From Ypsolopha sequella (Eukaryota > Arthropoda > Insecta > Lepidoptera > Ypsolophidae): 64,000 nt of DNA. The notes beneath the pieces were generated by a model. It made no database searches and was not told the origin of the DNA. It saw nothing but the letters and a program-made list of their open reading frames with translations. The stretch spans positions 3,196,229 to 3,260,228 of the forward strand of contig OW203988.1 of the NCBI GenBank assembly GCA_934047225.1, read 5' to 3'. Both the position numbers and the translations under genes were made by a program. Positions 23,301-38,300 of the stretch are shown in pieces. The stretch's first letter is position 1, and every line of letters begins with the position of its first letter.

Positions 23301-26300
23301 GAGTAACAAGCAAAAGAAATGTTGACTACATATACGTCGGCGTTGCAATGAGTAATGTTGATGAAGAAGGCGATATAAAAGTGATGTTTTTCAGAGCAAT
23401 AAATAAAAGCGGAAAACTGTTCACATTAGTTGAAATAGATGTTTCCTATGTGGCATACGAAAATTTGCTGAAAATCGTCCCCAAACAAAATGTTATCAAA
23501 AAAGGAAGGTATATTGTATATTGTACGAGTTTGCAAAGCCGTTAGAAGTGTTTGAAAAGTACAAAAATCGTAGTAAGTTTAAGACTGACTTTCAGACTGA
23601 TTTATTATCAATGTTATTATTCACAAAAGTATTATTAATTTAAGTATGACATGTCACTAGGTATATTAGTTACCTAAGAATTATAAAGAACTGTTTTTTT
23701 GTAAGTTTCAAGATTTATAAATTGTATAATAAACACATTGTTATCAAGGGTAAACCCTTCTGTCACATATCATAATCCTCCGTCACAACTATGTCTCCTG
23801 GGCGGGCAACAGATTTAGTAATCTATTCCAATAATTAATTGTAGTATAATGTTTAAATGTGGTGGTAATCGATTTGTATTTATCTGGTTTATATATATAT
23901 TTAAACACAAAATGCTAAATAGTTCCGAACTACAATTTATATTAAAAATTCTTCTCATATCTGAATGAAACGTGACAGAGGGGTTTTCAATATGTCATTA
24001 TTAATTGTTATTGAGGTTATAAAGAGGTCCTTAATTGATTCCTAAAATGTCTTCAATGTCTATTTTTCGTAAGAGAAATTTGAAAATGTTTATGATTGTG
24101 CATGATGCTTAAAAAAATTAAAGCTTAATCGTGACAGAGGTGTACATTTTCCACCACATACCTATCCATTTAAGCAATTTTACCATAAAACGCAGTAAAT
24201 CTTCGCTGCTGAGTATTTCAGTGCAAAATATAATAACTTGTCAACCATATTAAATCAAAACATATAACATTTAAAACATTTTTTTTATTTTTGAAAGTCA
24301 CAAAATTTGCTACCAAATTGTCGGTAAAAAAAGAGAACGACCCATTTATCTGTGACGTACGGACGGACAGATAACGGAATCTTACCATAAAGGTTCCTTT
24401 TGTTCTTTTTAGGTACTACAGAACCCTAAAAAACTCAATTAAACATGATACACAACTGACCATATACAGTGCTGCTGACATAATACGAGGAGTGGAAAGC
24501 AAAGACATAGTTAATAAAAAAAGAAAGTCAAAATGGTTTCTCTTAAGTAATTCGGGGGAGAGTAAGAGGACAGCTCACAGGCAAAAAAGCAGGAGGCCTA
24601 CCATGCCTGGGACCGATTGATGGCAGTATATCCATTCTTAATAGTCGGGCCTTATATGGAACAGACTGGTGACGGGCAGCGGCGTCACTGGTGATGACCA
24701 CCGGGAGTGGCAAAGTCCTGGAAAGGCTAATGTCTAGCAGTGGACGATCTAGGCTGATGGATGGATGGAAGCTAAATCTGAAATAATTATGACCATGATG
24801 ATAATGATGAAAATCTAAAATTTGAGAATGTGTGGTTACGAGCTAACCATTTCGCGAGAAGTTTACTAAACAGTATATCAGTAAATCTGAAGGAAATAAA
24901 CAGTACAGACGAAGTAAGCGGAAGGAAATAACTGTTTACTTTAAGGCGTATGACCACGCTAAATAAGCAACTCGATGTGTCTCGGTACAAATATAAACGG
25001 AAAAGACATTGAAATAACGTTCATTTCAGCGTGCCTTGAAAAGTGGCTGTTACGACAACCACTGCGTCTCCGGCTAGCGCAAAATAGGAGAAAATAATAC
25101 TTTTCACATGGACGCCATAAACGGAAAAAAAAATTTGAACTTAAATTTTTTAGATCTAAAAATTTCCTATAATTTGGTGAAATAATAATTAAAATCGCTT
25201 TAGGCGTTTGCAAGGAGTAAGAGAATTCTTGTGTTAATCATATGAAACTTTCGATGACTTTCGATTTTTTTTGTCAAAACTTGCACTAGAAAAACAGTTT
25301 ATGAAACTTAAATTTTTTTTTGACTCTATAATGCCTATCGTATATTTTTATGAAAGTTTTTGGACCACCCGTGTGGGAGGAGTAGGCCTTCAAAGACAGG
25401 TCCAAAATTGCAGTTGGCGTATCCAATCGCCTTAATCTCGCGTGAATCCGTCATGAGCTGTTCAAAGTTTCATGTTACATATTCAAAGTTTGATTCCATT
25501 TAGCAGTTAGTGATATGTTTACGCGTGCAATTATTATCAGCGAAAGCTTTAATTTGAGCAACAAATCTTTTAAAATCTTTGCAGTTCATATTTGACATTC
25601 TGTAAAAAAAATACACTCCATTGGATACATGCTCTTCAATACTCATTTATTACGTTTATACTGGGTGTTAAGATGAAGTTACGGAACCTGGAAACTGTCA
25701 ATAGTACTCGTCTATACGAACAACTGTTACTATGCAGCCAAACCTCGAATCGCGAAAAAAAATCAGCTGTTCGTTTCATAGAAAAGTTTCACGAAAAGTT
25801 ATTCGTATAGACGAGTACTACTATCACCAGTTTCCGGCTTCCGCAACTTTATTTTAACATCCTGTATAAGGTGTATTTTCATGATATAGCCAAATTCATA
25901 CTGAAGACTTGATAAGTGGTCAGGACCAAGGTTTTTCAAAATACAAAAAAATATATTTGTGCCGCTGTACTTATTTCTAAACAACCACGTGTTAATAGGT
26001 ATAGGAAGCCGAAATATATTTTTTCCCAGTACATTGAACCATAGTCTTGACCACTTACCGAGACTCCAGTATTAATTTGGCTGTATCATGCGAAGTCACC
26101 TTATATCTAAGAGGTAACCTTCGTTTATTTAAAAAAATCCCTTTTCTTTTTAATAGTGTGTTGTTTGTGGGACGTCTGGCTACAATGAACGCCATTTTTA
26201 GGATTCCGTACCTTAAAATGAAAAAAAAAACGGAACCCTCGTTATTTGTCTTTCCATCTGTCTGTTCGTCTGTCTGTCTGTTCGTCTGTCAAGATCCTTT

Positions 26301-29300
26301 TTCTCAGGAACCGCATGGGATATCAAGTTGAAACTGATACTTCCTACAGAAGTCTACGACTCCATGGTGCTGTAAGAACATCAGGCTTCTAACTCAACGC
26401 GAAAAAAGTTATTGCACTTTACATAATAAATCTCATACAACTCACCAGGATATTTCCATTTGACTTAGAAACTTGAACTTTCGTTTACAGGTAGGTCTTA
26501 TAGCACAGGTATAGGAAAAAAATCTGAAAATTACCAATATTTAAGTATTTAGGGAGTAATTAGTTACCAACTTAATTAGACCCTATGAAGATTGCGATCT
26601 ATTCAACTCTATGTACATACGTAAGTGTCAAGATAATTTGGTGATATTAACTGAATTATAACTATTAATGATGAATTATAATTCTTCTAGTTTTTTTTAG
26701 TTACAGAAACACGTTTGCTGACATTTCCCTCGAAGAAATAATTATTTACATTAGGTCTTCAGTGACACTTTTTCTCGTAGTGTGACAAATATATGGATTT
26801 TAACAATATCTAAATTTTATTATGCTAGTTTAAAATTTTGATAGCCATTTTAGTTCATTTTATATTAATTTAAAGCCGAAATTTTGCTTTTATTCCGGAA
26901 ATTGTCCCTCTCGCACTGCGCGGTTTTTCGCATAGAGTGACGTGACTTTTGCAAGCGTGACATATTCTCTTAATCAAAAAAAATAAATAAAAAGAAAACG
27001 GCGTTACTTCCAAAGTAAAATTAATCGTACGATTCTTGCTCATGGATAAAGTTTTCAATGGTTTTAAATTCAGCAGATGGCCGTAAATGATAAGTGTTAG
27101 CTAAACCTGAGAGGGGAGTTCGTACGTACGTGTTCGCTCGGGTAAAGCTATAAATTACCCAAAGCGTTTCATTTCCTCAGCGAAATTTTCGTTGCTTCAC
27201 CGCTCTATACACGGCTGTAGCTATGTGTTCAAAACGGAGTGCGGATTTGTAGTCTTTTGCGAGTTTGTGATTTAGTGTACGCTTAGCTTTGTTTTCGAAT
27301 TTAAATCCGTGTTTCTGTTTCTAGTCTGTTTTATTACGATTGGTCTCGTTTGAAGAAAGTTTATCTGTAAAAATACAGGTTACTTTGCCTCGCAATCATA
27401 ACTCTTTTCATTTGTACTAGCTTTCTACATTAGCTTGTTGCCCAGGCTTTGCTTTAGATAGGTTTATCTTAACTCAAGGAATTTTCCTGATATCCCAGTA
27501 CAAATAGCATTACTTTAGTCCAGGACAACTTCTTACAGCAAAAAGTTTCAATACAATGTGTAAGTTGGTTGCTGAGTTACGATGTAACAAACAAACAAAA
27601 ATCAGAATGTTACTGTGAGTAGGGTAGGATAGGAAAATGTCTTCATTTTTGATTTATCAACAAAAATGAATATGTTGGCGCGCCATGTATCTCCTTAGGG
27701 GTGTCAAAGATGTTTCCGAATGTGGACTGAAATAATCAACACTCGTTCACCTACATTTCCCACGATTTTTAGGACATTTACCTCCAGTGTTTTCCTTCAC
27801 CGTCCGCAAGTGGTAGGTACAGATATACTATTCACATAACCCTTAACGGCGCAGCAGGAAATTATTTCCCTCATACAAATCCGTAAATTTTTAAGGGACA
27901 ACAGGCACAGTGTTCGTAAAATATGTCAAAAACCAAGACATCTAAGAAAAAAATTGCGTTGAACAGGTCTTCTAAAAAGGCCATTTTGCATGAATCACAT
28001 TATGATTCTGTTCTATTGCCGTCTCTTTTGCATGCGTAAAAACACTCTGACTCTATCCTACTTTCAAATCATTTTACGATTCACCCAAGTCAGCCTTTTT
28101 AGATCCCCAGGACGCATCTCTAGGTCAAGAAATAAGTAACACAATTTTTTTGGGTAAAATTGTGGCGATCATAATGTAGAGAAAAAAATCAGATTGGTAC
28201 AATTGTCTTATAAAATATATAATTGTTTGAGTTTTATTCGATAATTATTTTAGTGGTTGCATAAATTGAAGATTATGTAAACGTTTTATTATTTTGTAGG
28301 TAACCAGCATGAAAAACCACTATTTTAGTAGACAATAGGTGTAAATTAACAATACAAAAAAAAATTTAGTATTTTTCTTTTTCTAATAAAGAGTAGATTC
28401 ATAAATAATTTATAGATGTCACACATTCAGATTACCCTCTAAGTGATAAATTCCGTAAAGCTTAGCCAAGCTGGCAGACAGAATTTGAACCCTGATCTCA
28501 ATATTAAAACCCCGACCTAGGCTGAACAACCACCGAATTATATATATATTAGTATTATATATAGTTATAGCCGAATCCCCGTTTCTACTTCGACAAGTTT
28601 GTTGACGAGTTTAGGTACTACAGAGCACTTTAACTCGTCTTCTTCTTATTTTCGTGTCGATGGTTCCTTTACAAGATCCTGGACCAGTACGCAGCCACAT
28701 CTACAGCATTTGCCGAGGCCGTCCATAGGTCATACCACGTACAGGTATTTGGGCACGCTGGGCACGAGAGCAAATGAGACATGTTCTGTGAAGGAGCACC
28801 GCACTCGCACTTGGTGTGGGATGCGCTTATCATGCCCCATTTGCTGAGGGTCTCTATACAGCGCCCAACCTGCGCTCGAAGTCGGTTGAGAGACTTCCAG
28901 GTTGGCCACGGCAGCTTATTTCCTGCAGGAAGAGATTCATTCAGGGTGCAAGGTGATGAAGTTGTCCTTAACTCGTCAACAAACTTATATACCTCAGGGT
29001 AAATTAAAAGGCAGGATGTTCTGTCTTAACCAAATCGCAACTGCACTTATACTAACGTGTCGTGTAAATGTTACAGACATAACAGGATGTAAGAAGTAAG
29101 TTTACATTACTACCTACCCAAAAACTTATATTTAATATTTAATTGAATACACAATTCTAATTTTGTTTTTGATAATACACATTTTTTTTATGTTAATTTT
29201 TTTTGAGAGTTTTGTTCATTATGTTTACCAGATTTCACTTAATTTTGACTTTCAATCAAATGCAAGTATTGTGTTCTCAACAAGATTCATCTACCGATGT

Positions 29301-32300
29301 ATGCAACGAAATATAATACATACATATACACACGCCCGTCACCCAAATCTCCATTTTCTAATCTTACGATTTGGACAGCGTAATATATTTCTTTCATCAA
29401 TTTTGTTTCATCTATCCTCTGTACACGCTCAAACCAACATACGTCATGTAATAACGAATATGCAACAAAACGTGCAAAGAAAACCGCCCACAAAATAAAA
29501 TAAATATAAAATTTATATATTTTCTATTGGCTAATCACGTTAGTAAATTATAGCCTTGTTGAACCCGCGTGTGATTGCTAAAGATCAGTGTAATAGCTGA
29601 CCTCACGTTTCTATAATCATCAATAGGATCTTTTAGCGAATATTTCCTTTGCTTGTAATAATCCTATAAACGTGCGGCAAGCGTGCGCAGGATTAGCGAT
29701 GATGAGTAGATGATTGTGGAGTACTTAAAGGTTTGTCTTTTATTTTACTATGTTTTATTTTTCTTTTGATAATACATTTATCTTTTACCTAAAAGAAAAT
29801 TTAATACTTTCAGACATATAATGAAATTACATATGTATACTTATATTTATTTATTTATTTTATTTAGTTTATTCAGGAAATTAACAGCGATATAATATAC
29901 TCTAAACAATATTTCAAAACTTAAACTAAGGCCAATAACAAATTTCCCCAAATGTAAAAAATAATAATCAAAACTTAACTAATTCGGTAGTCTACTCTTA
30001 TATTTAAACATTTAAAGAAAATAAAGCAACTTAACCAAGTACCTAACGTAATCTTATAGTTTAATTTGCTCATTTGTTCGACAAGATGTTTGTGTTGTGT
30101 GGAGTTAATGTAAGATGAGTATGTATGAGAGAGTATGTGTTTGTGTAAGTGAGGGGAATGTAAAAAGGGGAGGGTGTTTAGCAAAATCATAATTATCATT
30201 ATAATTATAGATGAAATTAAACTGAATTTTCAGCGATTTCAAGGCTATTTAATACATACATACATATACTCACGCCTGCGTCCCAGAGGAGGCACAGACT
30301 ACAGATTTCTATCTGCTGCGATCCTGACACACCTCTTTTACATTGCCCTTCTTCAATATTTCATCAAGTTGGTCAGCATATGTCCTTCTAGTCGTTTATT
30401 TTAGCTCTACCTTCCGCTGGCGCACTATAAAATTCTTTCGTCACCCTAATTTCATTCATTCTCTCTTCATGTCCAATCCACCGAAGCATTCCCTTTTCTA
30501 TTTTAGTCACAATATCTTCTCTTAGGTCCCAACGATCCTGTATGTCGATGTCTTTATAAAGTTGCTTATTAAGATAAGTACTATCTCTAGCCGACTGAGT
30601 TAGTTTTTGATACGACTGCACATTTGCAGTTATTTTTAAAGTTCTGAAAAGTTGGATTCTTTTAAACCATTTTCACGTCGTCGCTAGCCAACAAATACTA
30701 TTCGTTAACTTCTGCAGACCAACTGTTCGCTCTAATGTCTATTTCAATAAGGAAGTAAAGTGGTTGTTCGCAATTTTCCCCGATGGTAAATATTTCCACC
30801 ACCATTTCGCCAACAGAATTAGTTACATACACGTAAGCGACAAAACATCGAAATGCTCCCACTTCGAAGCTCTGTAACTTTGTAAAATTAATCAAACAAC
30901 TTGCTCCAGCGACTCGACTAATATTTCTACTTTCTGGATCGTTTTTGTGTCTCACTGCAAAATGAACGTTTCAACTCCGGAGTGCTTTTGTGCCACGGAG
31001 TAGCGAACCCATAAATCTGAGCGTTGCTCGCTCCATTACTTCCACACGTCTGTGCGAGACGGGATGCGAGACCCTCTATGGTGCCTTTACGTATTTTATT
31101 TTCTATGTTGACTGCTTTACTTTGCTGGTAAATAAATGAATTTCTACGTCTGAGACACGGTGAGATATGGAATATTGTTTGGTTCACTATGTAATTTGTT
31201 CGTTAGTAGACAATGATCGATACAAACAGTAGTTTAGATATAGGCAAATCTAAGATTGTAAGATCATAAAATATTGTGATTGCCGATATACACTCCTGTT
31301 TGATTATTTTATTATTGTTGACTATATGCCAACTGTTTCACTTATTTGGTAAAGTTGCTATATTCAACTCATGTTTATTTAGATTCGTTTGATCGACGAA
31401 CGGAATATTTAAACGGAAAGGTTAACGGTTAAATGGATGTTCACTGACAAAACTGTGTCCGTATGCAATTCCTTCTACATTTTTACAAGCTGAATTTAAA
31501 GAGCTGGAAGAGAATTTATCTGTATTACGTAGCTTTTGCCACGGCTTCTTGTGTAGTGCCATCGAATCTGTCAATATTTTTGTGTAGTGCCATTGAATCT
31601 GTCATTATTTTTGTGTATTGCCATCGAATCTGTCAATATTTTTGTGTAGTGCCATCGGATCTGTCAATATTTTTGTGTAGTGCCATCGAATCTGTCAATA
31701 TTTTTGTGTAGTGCCATCGAATCTGTCAATATTTTTGTGTAGTGCCATCGGATCTGTCAATATTTTTGTGTAGTGCCATCGAATCTGTCAATATTTTTGT
31801 GTAGTGCCATCGAATCTGCTAATATTTTTCGGACCAATAATTTAATAGTACGTTAGTATTTGATTCTGATTTGGAATGTTTCAAGTTTTATTACTGGGTT
31901 AAGTTTTAATCCCACTGGCAATCGAAAACCAAATTTTATTCAGATCTGATTTCTAATTACAGATTTAGTTAGAATTACTGTCCCACAAGAGCTGTGTATT
32001 TTTTCAGGATTAAAAATACTATAATATTAATTTGATTTATTTAATTTCTGGAGCAAGGAAATCTCTGTATCAAATTTCATCAGGTTCTGTTCAACCTTCT
32101 TACAGTATTACGCTTTAGATCTATCCCACAGGAACCTTGCATTTTTCCGGGATAAAAAGTTTCATATATCACTCTCCGGCCCATAAACTATCTTTGTGCA
32201 ATAAGTCACTCCGTTGCTGCGTGAAAGAAGGACAAACCAACAAACACACTTTCGGATTTATGATATTAGTAAGGAAGTAGGAGGCATAGGGATTTCATCG

Positions 32301-35300
32301 TGCATATTGTAAAAATATGTCGATAAGACACAATATATCCCCAGGTGGTGTAAGAAGTGTTCCGAGTGCATACTGAATTGCGGGCCTATTATGTATCTTT
32401 AGTTGCCAACTGGAATGGGTGCTTATCATCAAAAACATTGACATACAATCGAATTCCGACTGTCTAAGACATGTTCGCACTTAAAGTGACGTCACAGTTC
32501 GTAAATAGTTCAATACCCACTGAAGACAATTTTAAAAGTTCATTTTTATCTATGTTTTTGATGATAAGCACTCAGTCCAGTTGACAACCAAACATACGTA
32601 ACAGAGGGGCAGGAACATTTAACACTCGTACTACTTCTTTTCACTGACGATTTTTAAATCCCAATGTGGTAGGGGTGAGCCTTATCGCCGTACAATTTTT
32701 AGCGCAGGTTTAAGGCGCTACGAAAAATAAATTGACACTTTTAGAACTTGTATATCAACTTCAGTAAAGAATGTACTATCTTGATAAAATAGTATATAAT
32801 TTTTGAAATCTTTTTGTAGCGATCTGCTAAAACAGAAACGCGATTGGAGAAATTCGGCTCGATACAAATAGTTATTGAAATGAGATGTTTTTCGACACCA
32901 ATTCTCCTGGTTTGACAATTTTGAATGACATATGGACTGGGATTATATTTTATTAGATGTGTTTTAACAGTATCTAGGACCTGGTAAAACGAAATTTTGA
33001 TAGCAACTTTAGTACATTTTATATCAATAAAAACCGTCATTTTGCTACTTTTCCTCGAATCCATCCCTCTCGCACATAGAGCAACAGGGACGCTAAAACT
33101 TTTACATATCGCCTTAACTCCGTATTTTTCTGCAAAGTTCAGCAATAACGCTATACTATGCACATAAATATCGAAATGCATTGGTGCATGCTCATGGGCA
33201 GAATTTAAAAAGGATTCAGGATTGAGAGGCTTACATCTTACCAACTGAACTACCACTACCACGAATAAAGTATTTTTTCTTTTTTTTGTGTTCTCAATAA
33301 ACATTTTTTCTACTCTTCCATACTCCCCTCAATCATGATCAACAAAAGTCAACAAATTTATTGTTTGACAACAATAGTAATGCCATTGGACAAAAATTGT
33401 GTAACACTGAGCCATGGTCTCACGTCAATCTTAATAAAATACTAACAAGTTCGTCAATTACGTAATTTGGGACCTGGCAGTTTGGTCTCACGAGCTGATA
33501 ATTGTTATTGATTAATCAATTTAGAAGCGGTTTCTTGGTTTTATGACCTCAGTTTCACGGAAATTCAAAACTAGTGGCTAGCTCGTTGCTCTGCCTAAAT
33601 GTTCTAACTTTGATCGAATCCTGTTTTTTTGCCAACCTATTAGAAGATCTGTTTCGATGAGGTTATTGCCACGTTGTAAATTTTTCCTAAGTTGAACGTT
33701 ATTAAAATTCCAAACTTTATGACGTGCCGCGTCGAACTGATGAATGGCAAAATATGCGGTACCTTAACTTTTTATCTAAACTTTGGAGAGCGTAAAGTGT
33801 CTGCAAAAACTTTTTAATAGAATTTGTTTGTTGAGCGGTGTATCTTAATATTAAACTTTATACCAAGTTCTTGAACCAGGACATGATTTTTAAAATATTA
33901 TAACAAATTAGGCGTTTTTTTATTTTTATTACTCAAAGAAAACTTAATTCTAAATTACATGATACACGTTATGTACAATGGCGTGCTTATCTCAATATTG
34001 AGATTTCTTCCACCAAACCAAGGATGATAGGGATATTTGATATAAATAAGATATTCATATTGTGCACGATAATACTTATACAGAAACAATATTAAATTAA
34101 TAGTAGATACTTAAATTATACTTAAGTAATACTTAAAAATATAATGATAAACTACATCAAATTTACATGCAAATGCCTACATAATATAAATAAATATAAA
34201 ATACATATTCAGTAAATAAATACATAATGGATGATATATAATACCTAATTTACCTACCTATATATATTATATACAGCATAGGTTGTCGAAGATAGTGCTC
34301 TTTTATTTTCCTTTTGAATACACCAATGGAGGGGCTATCCCTGATAGTGTGAGGAAGGGAGTTCCACAGTTTGATGCACTTAACAGTGAAAGAGTTTCCA
34401 TACAGCCCGGTGTTATGCGTTTTACTTTTTTACTAGCTGTAGCCCGCGACTTCGTCCGCGTGGAATCACAGTGTAATCCATTGGGAAGCCCGCAATAAAA
34501 AGTATCCCAGTTTTTAAGTTAGCTTATATATACATATACATATATATATATAAACTACATTTAAAGACAAACTAGTCAATTGATAACGTTTATTTACAGT
34601 TTTTAAGTAAGATAATAAGTCATCTAACAGTGATCTCCCTTTCTTCTTTCTTTATAGTCCATGTCTGATGTCTAACTGCTGAGGATCGTACAATCGTAAC
34701 CGCATCCAAACCCGTTCAGTAGTTTTTGCGTGATGCATGAAATACCGACAAAAATTCAGTTTGTTTTACTTCTAGCATTAGAAAAGTAAATTCCAAAAAT
34801 TTCTAAATTTAGATGATTTTTTTTCGACATTCGATTTTAGTTAAACTAAGCTTATATTCTCATCCAAACTAAGCTCTGTTCACCTGTAAAAACAACATAA
34901 AAATCTGTTCAATGGTTTTGGAGATGTGCGCGAAATACAGACAGACAGACTGAAAAGAATTCTACAATCGCTGATTTGTGTTTTATTACTATTTTTTAGT
35001 TTTTTTTTTTTCAATGTATCCTACTCTTTTATTATAATTCGAATATATTGATTGATGTATTGTGATTCGATTATCTCGACCACAAATCCGGTGGCCGCGG
35101 GTTCAAATCCAGTAAGGGCACATTTGTGATCGTTCTGCGTTCTTCGGAAGGCTGCAAGTCCATTTTGTACCCGAAGAACGCGCAATAGGTTTCACACTGG
35201 GACGCTATAATCGACGGTGAAACGTGGGTGTACGAATGTAGACTACGCTGATTTTTATTTCATAGTCCATATATTCGGAAGTACCTCTGTCACCCCTCGG

Positions 35301-38300
35301 AGATTCATGTCGTTTCTAAGTATGTATTTATTTTAATGTAAATAAATGTTATTGATTGACTAATTTGTCTTTTAACGTATTTTTATGTTATTTTATTAAG
35401 GGGCTGCACAATGCTAAAATTCAGTTCTGCTCTAACGCTTTTGTATTTTAACTGTCAATCCTGCTCTAATTAGATGCCGCGCACTTGCTTCAGTTATTTT
35501 GAAATCGCGGCTACATTAGGACATCAATTATAATTTCTTTATAATTTCTAAAAAAAAAAAAGGTTTTTTCTAGTTAGTATCTGCATGTGTTGGTTTCGTT
35601 TCAATCGGTTTTGAAATATGGAAACTGATTCGCTTTTTTCATGAAATTCAGCTTTTTAAAAGTAATTTAATTATTAGAAGATTGAAAGTATGTTTATTTA
35701 TAAAGTGTAATTAATAATTGTCTTGAGTCAAAAAGCACGCCATATTTTTTTCAAATTTTTGTCATCTACATTGACGGAACTGAATCCAATGCCAAACTGA
35801 TGTTTAGCATTATGGAGCCCCTTAAATACATTACATAATATAATATAAGTATATGTATATAAAACTATATTTATTTTAATAGAACTTTATTTTCGACAGA
35901 CCTAAAGAAGCAGTTCACCATGTCGCCATCAGCGGCGTCGGTGGAGGCAGGCTCTGCAGCGTCACTGCGCTGCACGCCCCCCACCGCTGCTCCCATACCC
36001 AGGGTCTACTGGCTGAAGCATGGAGCACCCTTGCAGCAAGACCATAACGTGCTGGTCTCCGCTGAGGGAAACCTGCTGATTTCAAGAGCCACTTTACAGG
36101 TTCGTTATGGGTTTATCGAAAGGGTATTTTATTTATTATATTTTACTACCTAAACTTTTAATCGGTATGAGTTAGTTTGATCGAAATATTTTTGTCGGAA
36201 CCGTGTGTATTCGAATCCATCGTTAATTATGAGTAGATTTTTTTTTCATTATTACGATAAATCACTAAACCCTCTTTATTCTCATTATCGCTAAAACGAT
36301 CTTAATTTTTTGACATTATGTTATACTATTTTTTTTTGAGTGACGTTTGTTATGATAGTGTGTGCATTTATAGCAAAAATTTCTCGAATTCATCTCGGCT
36401 TATTCAAACAACCATACTATTCATGTTCATAAACTTGTCATAAACAATAAACAGTTGAGAACATACAAAAGGTAGTAGTGTTGTGAAAAAATGCTATCAG
36501 TGTCTCTTTTATTACGGTAATAATTTGCTACTCAATTCCAGACCACAAACTTAATCTGTTATGAGTACTTATGACATACACTTACCCACCGCTTATTTAT
36601 ACCCTAATAACCATCCTTAGCAGTTGTCGTAATAATGCCATTATCTTCCAGTTTTGCCACATCTGGTATGACTCATCCCGAAATAAGTACATGTGGCATT
36701 CTGTCCACCGATTCGGTTGTGTGAAGTCGTGTCGCAGTGTCGCATGATTGCAAATTCTTTATGTAGCCGCAACGCAAGCGCAACCAATTAGTCGCAACTG
36801 ACAGACACTTATTAATTGCAACAGAAGTCGGTTGTCGCATGTTGTTTGCGACTTTTTGTCGTGCCGTGTCGTTTTTCGCAGTTTCCTCTGCCTTTCATGT
36901 CGAGCGAAAAATTCTGTTATTTTCGGTGCGTCATCAAAAAGAATTGTTTGTGAATGAAAAATCACTTTGAATTTGTATTTTGACACACGCTCACTTCATA
37001 AAACTTGAAATTGCATTTTATGTTTTTTGTGATTCGTGCATTTTTATTTTCTATTTTTAATTGTTTATTTATCGTATGGCTATTTTTATTATGATATTAG
37101 GAGTCCCTAGAAACAGATACTTCAAGTCGGGTTCTGTGCCTTTTACTACTACCCTAGGGACGCCTGCTGGGACTCCAGGATAATCTCCTGCAGACGCAGT
37201 CAACAACCGTCCTCTCTTTGTCAACGACTACTATTTTCAGGGTTGGCTCTATTACATAAGTTGTACGTGTAGCCGAGCAATATGTCCAGTTTTCGTTCCA
37301 AAACCAATTAAAAATCACGTTAAATAAGTTTGGTTTACATGTAAAAATATTGTAATCAATATTCAACACTTGATCGGTGATTACGAAAACGGGTGCTGTA
37401 ATTGGAAGTCATTACTCAAACATTTTTTCTTTCAAGACCCTCCCCTATGATTTACACGACCACTTTCCCTTCCACCACATGCTGAAGAATCATGTGTCGT
37501 CACCACCCACATCGTCAATCAAGCGAAGCCGTAACGGGACAATCGCAAATATTTCATACCATGCCCGGTTTCCGTTTTACGCCTGCACCTAATTAGCCTC
37601 GGCAGGCAGACATGTATTAATTACAACCCGCTACTGTCGCTTTGTACTGACTGCAAGGGAATAGGTTTGATGGTGCTTTTGACGTCTAAAGAGAGAATAG
37701 TGTAGGATGACTAGTGATTAGTTTATTTGACGTTAGTTGAGGGAAGTTACGTAAATTATACGGTACTCAGCTTTGTGTTTAGTCTCTGAAGAAGTCAGTT
37801 CATCAATTAAAATGTATTCGAAAACATGAATTACGATATCTTAATATAATTTTATTGTTTATCAATTACTTGTCATTTTGTAGGCCTCTTAAATTGCAAT
37901 CTTGAATTGCAATTATATATTTTATTTTATCTTCTTTGCCAACTCTATCCATCTTCATGTGGTTTCCGTAATACAACCACTGTTGTGCACAAAGGTGGCA
38001 GAAACATTTCCTTTAATTAATTTAATCACACTTCTTGTACCATAATTAAAATTAACAACTTCACTCTTTGTCGAATGAGACACAAGTAATTGTCGTGTTT
38101 GTGAAATTTCGTCTACATTCGTGTTAAAAGGATTTTCATGAGTGTCTGTTATTTTAAAGTGAATTTGGTTTGTGTTTGTTTTTGTTTTGTGCCAGCAGCA
38201 GCACTCTATCCTTTTTATTAACATCACCTCTCTGAAATTTTCATTGCGTCGTTTTTCATGTTTTTAAAAGTAAATTCAACTTATTCGCAAAAGTTCTTTT

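Noticed and set aside
31463..31711. Open frame over the minisatellite as a repeat protein gene
   Set aside because: The unit length is not a multiple of three and the frame exists only because the repeat lacks stops in that register. No start context or domain.
31551..31829. Regular 31-bp direct repeats resembling a CRISPR array
   Set aside because: Units are contiguous head to tail with no spacers, in an insect intron. It is a minisatellite.
35085..35115. tRNA gene
   Set aside because: A B-box is present but no cloverleaf can be folded, and the same body recurs at 47.8 and 63.4 kb. It is a SINE.
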